Shown one piece after another: positions 60,060 through 64,000 of a stretch of 64,000 bases of DNA (within the stretch, counting starts at the first letter, position 1; every line of letters starts with the position of its first letter). The notes under the pieces were generated by a model. That model did no database searches, was not told the DNA's origin, and saw only the letters and a list, made by a program, of their open reading frames with translations. Both the position numbers and the translations under genes were made by a program. The DNA is from Epiperipatus broadwayi (lineage: Eukaryota > Onychophora > Udeonychophora > Euonychophora > Peripatidae): the NCBI GenBank assembly GCA_028023455.1, contig JAQFVV010006310.1, positions 372,001-436,000 on the forward strand, written 5' to 3'.

Positions 60060-61300
60060 GATCTAATAAAAATTATATACAGAACTTCTTATTTTTTAAA
60101 GCGATAGGCAAAAATCTTATCCAGAAATATGAATACAAACAACATTGGATAGGGATTTATTAACTACTATTTTTGATCATTCAGTGTTAACCAGGGAACA
60201 GAACTGAAGTAGATTTTGGTATTTAAAAGTAATGTGTAATCAGAAGTCATGTGGTGTTTTATTGATATAACAAAGAAGCTAAATATTAGTAATATTTAAC
60301 ATATAATTGGAAACATTACAAAGCATGTTTTAATGGAATTTAAGAATGAGATTGTGGGGGAGGGTGTGATAAAAAAATTAGTTTAACAATCTAGAAATTA
60401 GCAATATTTTGTGATAAAATCAAATTAATATCAATGAGTTTATATAGTAAAGTGTCTACATGCAACAATATATATGGTTCTGTGAACTCATTTTATGAGA
60501 TAAATATGAAATATTAGAATAATTTATTTAATTATCAGGAACAATAAAGTATTATTTTTTTAATTATAGAAAGCTATACTTGCATTTGGACACAGATAAT
60601 ATATTTACCTTTTATGCAAATTTATTTTTATATATACAGAAACAAATTTGCTAATTATATGATGTTCTTAATAAACATTGTATTATGAAACAAAATATTT
60701 ATTGCAATTGAAATATTTTTTATCAAAATTAAAAAAGGCATTCTTGATGTGCATTTTAAAAGTATGAATATTAAATTTGGTACAAATTCTGCATATACAA
60801 TTTCACAACATATTCATAATATTTGGACAGAACTGAAATCAAAGAATTCATTAAATAAAAATGTGTGTAAAGGGGTTCCAAAATAGAATGAAAATTAGAA
60901 CCATTAAGTAAATAAAACAATATAACTTTATTATACAACTATTTACAAATAAATATTAATAAAAAAATTTCTTGACAAATAAAATAAATAAATACAGAGA
61001 ACTTTTGAAACTTTAAGTGGGCTTTTAAATGTTATTACAATTATTTTAATAATGAAAGAAAAGTAGACTTCCCAATTAAACAAGTAACCCTGATGAAGAT
61101 AAACTAATCACCAAGCTCATCAGGGCTATCCATCATAACCCAAACAGTATGACTAATCTTAATTGGAGGGTGAATATTAATAACACTAAGCACTTCCTTT
61201 CTTATAATGCTATAACTTGACTCAAAGAAGATAAATGAAATAGATTCGTACTTATTAATAAAGATAAATTTAATGGTATCTTGCTGCAATAAAAAAGACT
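60060..61300. other. AT-rich sequence with no recognised feature
   Basis: The end of this stretch (61085-61300) is less AT-rich and may be 5' sequence of the element that follows. Confidence 0.35.
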
Positions 61301-62880
61301 ACTAATGATTTCCCCCCTCTTTAATATAAATCTTAGTAAAGACCTTCATTTCTGGCTTGCTTATAGAATATATCCCCAGCATCTATCCCACCAAGAATGT
61401 TTGCTTATGTTAAGCTGTCCAGGCCTAATTCTCCATTCAGGCTTGCATTGGATTTTGGGGATATTCATTATTTCAGTACTGCAAAAATGGTCAATCAATG
61501 GTTAACTGATCAAATCAGATACGGTGCTTAGAGCATCAAGTCTTCTTTTTTTTTTTTTGATTTTATTATCCATATTAAACGCTCAAAGTTGGAACCAGAA
61601 TCCAAAATTTCTTCTTTAGATATTATTGAGTTAAACAGCTCCATCAATCGCAAACACTTGATTAATATTATAAAAGCCAGACTCTTAAGAAGCAGTTACT
61701 CAATGGCACGTATCAATTTCATTTCTGAATTTCTTACCTGACTCGATGATAATATTATCACCACATTCATTGGACAATACTTTCACATTCCTGATGGTTG
61801 GCTCATGGAATTAGCTTTCAGTCGAATATTTTACAGCATATACTTAAATCATTTTGAAGATAAACTTTTTCCTAAATACTTCAGTACTACTCCCAATCTC
61901 ATCTAACCTGCTATGTTGATGTGTTTGTCACCAGATCAGAATTAATCATCATCAATATTCAAGCCAACCTTCAAGTACATTCCTCTATCTTTCATCATTG
62001 TTTGGAAAGACGTGCACAATGAACTTTAAATATTTAGACATCCATTTACAATGAGAAGTAGGTCATTAAATTACACTATGTGTATTAAGCCTTTAAATCT
62101 GAGGCTTTACACATTCTAAATCAAGTTCTCCATGTACACGTAAATTTGCAGGTCTTCATTTCTTTTCCACAATTATGATTTATATAAATTTGAAGTGTCT
62201 CACAAAACTAACATTGAATAATATTTAAAAGGCCTTACAAGAGGTATTGGATTCAAATACAAACAATTTTTACCACAAGTTAAATAATAATTCTCCTAAA
62301 GATGACAGACCATAGCTTCTCCTACACATTTCTTCTCTCACTAAAAACTTTATTAAAACCTTTTCTCTTTCATTTAATTCTAAGTTTTGTACCCCCTCCC
62401 TTTAATCAATAGATTAATTAGTAATTCAAAAGATCACCCCTCGGATAAGGTTTCTCATATAGTGTACAAGATCTCATGCCTTCAAACCAGTTGCAGTGCC
62501 CTCTACTATGGCGACTCCCACACATTTTTATCTACGTTTCTCTCAATATTGTTACTTATATAAAAGAGCTCTTAATATACTCGAATGTAATGCCATCTTT
62601 TTGTAATACCAAAGGTCCACCAGCCATATGTTTGAACCTTCGTCTGCTTCTATTGCATGTATAGAATACCATGATTCCAAACTTAAATCAAAGAAGCATG
62701 GCATATAACTTGTAACATCCATGCTATAAACCGAAAGGAAGCATTCTTTCTCCTCTCCAAAAAATGGTTTTTCTAATCCATTACTTTGCATATATTTAAA
62801 TATGTGTCGCCTATATATTACATCTTTTTCAGATGATCTTTTCACTATGATTATAAGAAAGATAAAAATTCTCAAAAGTG
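61300..62880 (+). pseudogene. decayed Penelope-like element (RT and GIY-YIG traces)
   Basis: On the plus strand the translation contains, in order, INRKHLINIIKARLLRSS, then IGQYFHIPDGWLMELAF (about 61766-61815), which occupies the place of the family's DGVAMGSPL-type block, then YLNHFEDKLFPKYF (about 61840-61885), then CYVDVFVT (about 61909-61932) in place of YVDD, and FKYLDIHL (about 62022-62046) in place of LPFLD. Further on IVYKISC (62459-62479) and LYYGDS (62501-62518) stand in the spacing of a GIY-YIG nuclease start. RT followed by GIY-YIG is the layout of Penelope-like elements. Stops, frameshifts and the lost second Asp make it inactive. Confidence 0.65.
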
Positions 62881-63204
62881 CTCAACCACTTAATATTATA
62901 AGTCGTACCTTAGTTTCACCATTAACTGCATTACAGCACATTTAGACATATCACAGTTATTTTAGATGAAATTTTCTACTATCTTCTGAAAAGTAAATAA
63001 AAAATATAAATATACATTTCAATTCTCATATATGTTGTGTTATATGCGATATTGGTTTATGTAAATGTTTCATTTCTACACTTGAACAGAGATGTTGAAT
63101 GATGATTTGAAATTAATTATCTCCCAAACATCTCAAAATATTTGCATTGATATAAGTATTTATTTACTTCCATATTGTATTATATGTAAAATTAATACAA
63201 TAAC

Positions 63205-63425
63205 AAACTCCGTACAGTAGTGCCACCCAGTGCAAGACATAGCAATCGTTTGGATGATAGGTTTGTGCATAAAGCGCCTATCTAATGTCTACTGCAATAT
63301 GACCAGACTGGTTTCTAGTTTGTCTTTCATCATTGAAGAGGCTTGGATCTGACAGCATTGCACCTAGACCCTGGGTCTAACAAACCTCTAGCAACTTATC
63401 TTTTATCTATTTAGTTAAATATAAA
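63205..63425 (+). repeat. single-arm relative of the 44.75-kb palindrome family
   Basis: The order of landmarks is the same as in the left arm of the palindrome: GTACAGTAGTGCCACCCAGT, TGTGCATAAA, CCAGACTGGTTTCTAGTTTG, GGCTTGGATCTGACAGCATT, GCACCTAGA and TTATCTTTTATCT. It differs at many positions. Confidence 0.75.
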
Positions 63426-63489
63426 GCTACACATCAAAATGAAAACACAATAATATTCTCAATCCAAGCTAAATTTGTTTGTATAATCT

Positions 63490-63580
63490 GTAAATCCAGA
63501 TTTATGCTACACTGTTCAACCACATTACTAACCACCAAGTAGGGTTCAAACCAATCCATCCATGTGCCTAGGTAATATAG
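63490..63580 (+). repeat. possible tRNA-like SINE head
   Basis: TAGGGTTCAAACCAATCC gives a good B-box match (63540-63557), with GTTCAACCACATTACTAACC upstream in the place of the A-box arm. The layout resembles the heads at 5235 and 18465. No tail is visible. Confidence 0.35.
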
Positions 63581-63716
63581 TGAATCAAAACACATATAGG
63601 GAACTCTTTCCGGCCTCCAATAATAATTTTAAATATGCATTTTAAATAGAAAGGCTATAGAATTAATTGTAGTTTAAATTCCTTAAATAATGTTGTGTAT
63701 ATATGTTTATATATAC

Positions 63717-64000
63717 ACCCGGGTCTCTTTTTATGCGGACTTATTTAACACGATTTTGAAGTTATGCAATTCGTGTTTCACTGGAAGTCGATTTCCGATA
63801 ATGCGCTATTACTTTAAATAATAAATTTTGCGCACTTATGTTATATGGAAAGTAATAAACACAGTATTGGAATTCGACTTTCGTCTTAGTAATTTCAATA
63901 TTTTCAGTGCTTTATAATAGTAAGATTTTATGCAATAATGAAATTAAAATCGTGATTTCCACATTTTATGTATACACACATTAAATTTTACAAGATTATA
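63717..64000 (+). mobile_element. possible pogo/Tigger-like terminus, running off the window
   Basis: After TATATACA the sequence CCCGGGTCTCTTTTTATGCG followed by GACTTATTTAACACGATTTT and ATGCAATTCGTGTTTC has the look of pogo/Tigger-type ends, which often hold alternating 'GCGGA...TTATGC' motifs. The other end is outside the window, so this cannot be confirmed here. Confidence 0.3.

Noticed and set aside
62552-62875. A 107-codon minus-strand frame.
   Set aside because: It is antisense to the Penelope-like remnant, and the sense strand explains the composition better. No family is recognised in the antisense translation.

Overview
This is a strongly AT-rich eukaryotic window that carries no intact protein-coding gene, tRNA or rRNA gene that I can support. 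The decayed repeats (non-LTR retrotransposons of several clades, a Penelope-like element, hAT- and mariner-like non-autonomous DNA transposons, tRNA-derived SINEs, long foldback elements) and the long simple AT runs point to an intergenic or intronic stretch of an invertebrate animal genome. A mollusc fits, because one SINE head resembles the tRNA-derived SINEs I know from cephalopods, but I cannot fix the taxon and that link is weak.

Layout. 1-2.9 kb: a compound repeat block with 300-bp inverted arms, a 330-bp direct repeat and a MITE with 84-bp terminal inverted repeats (TIRs). 4.3-5.1 kb: the 3' end of a LINE (minus strand), then a SINE-like repeat whose inverted partner lies at 18.2-18.5 kb. 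6.9-8.0 kb and 15.4-16.5 kb: two inverted copies of a roughly 1-kb GC-richer element. 10.25-11.55 kb: a decayed RTE-type LINE. 12.9-13.2 kb: a hAT MITE with 8-bp target site duplication (TSD). 19.08-21.70 kb: a 2.6-kb TIR element with a perfect 8-bp TSD, full of tandem repeats and hairpins, which is the most unusual object here. 24.7-27.2 kb: a mariner-like MITE, a tandem duplication, a 474-bp hAT MITE with perfect TSD and a further 201-bp MITE. 34.5-35.1 kb: a 338-bp-period duplication. 44.75-45.27 kb: a near-perfect 255-bp-arm palindrome, with relatives at 46.1 and 63.2 kb. 46.2-50.9 kb: a plus-strand LINE in many frames, broken by a 1.4-kb TIR element. 51.6-52.2 kb: a possible solo LTR. 53.8-54.4 kb: a foldback element between 15-bp direct repeats. 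54.4-59.5 kb: a minus-strand LINE split by a block of SINE-headed repeats in opposite orientations. 61.3-62.9 kb: a decayed Penelope-like element with reverse transcriptase (RT) and GIY-YIG traces.

Nothing here forms an operon or pathway. The interest lies in the nesting of elements, which gives relative insertion order (LINE older than the TIR element at 47.4 kb; minus-strand LINE probably older than the foldback and SINE block), and in element families that I do not recognise. All protein-level calls rest on reading motifs by eye. Most of the short open frames are chance frames in AT-rich DNA.
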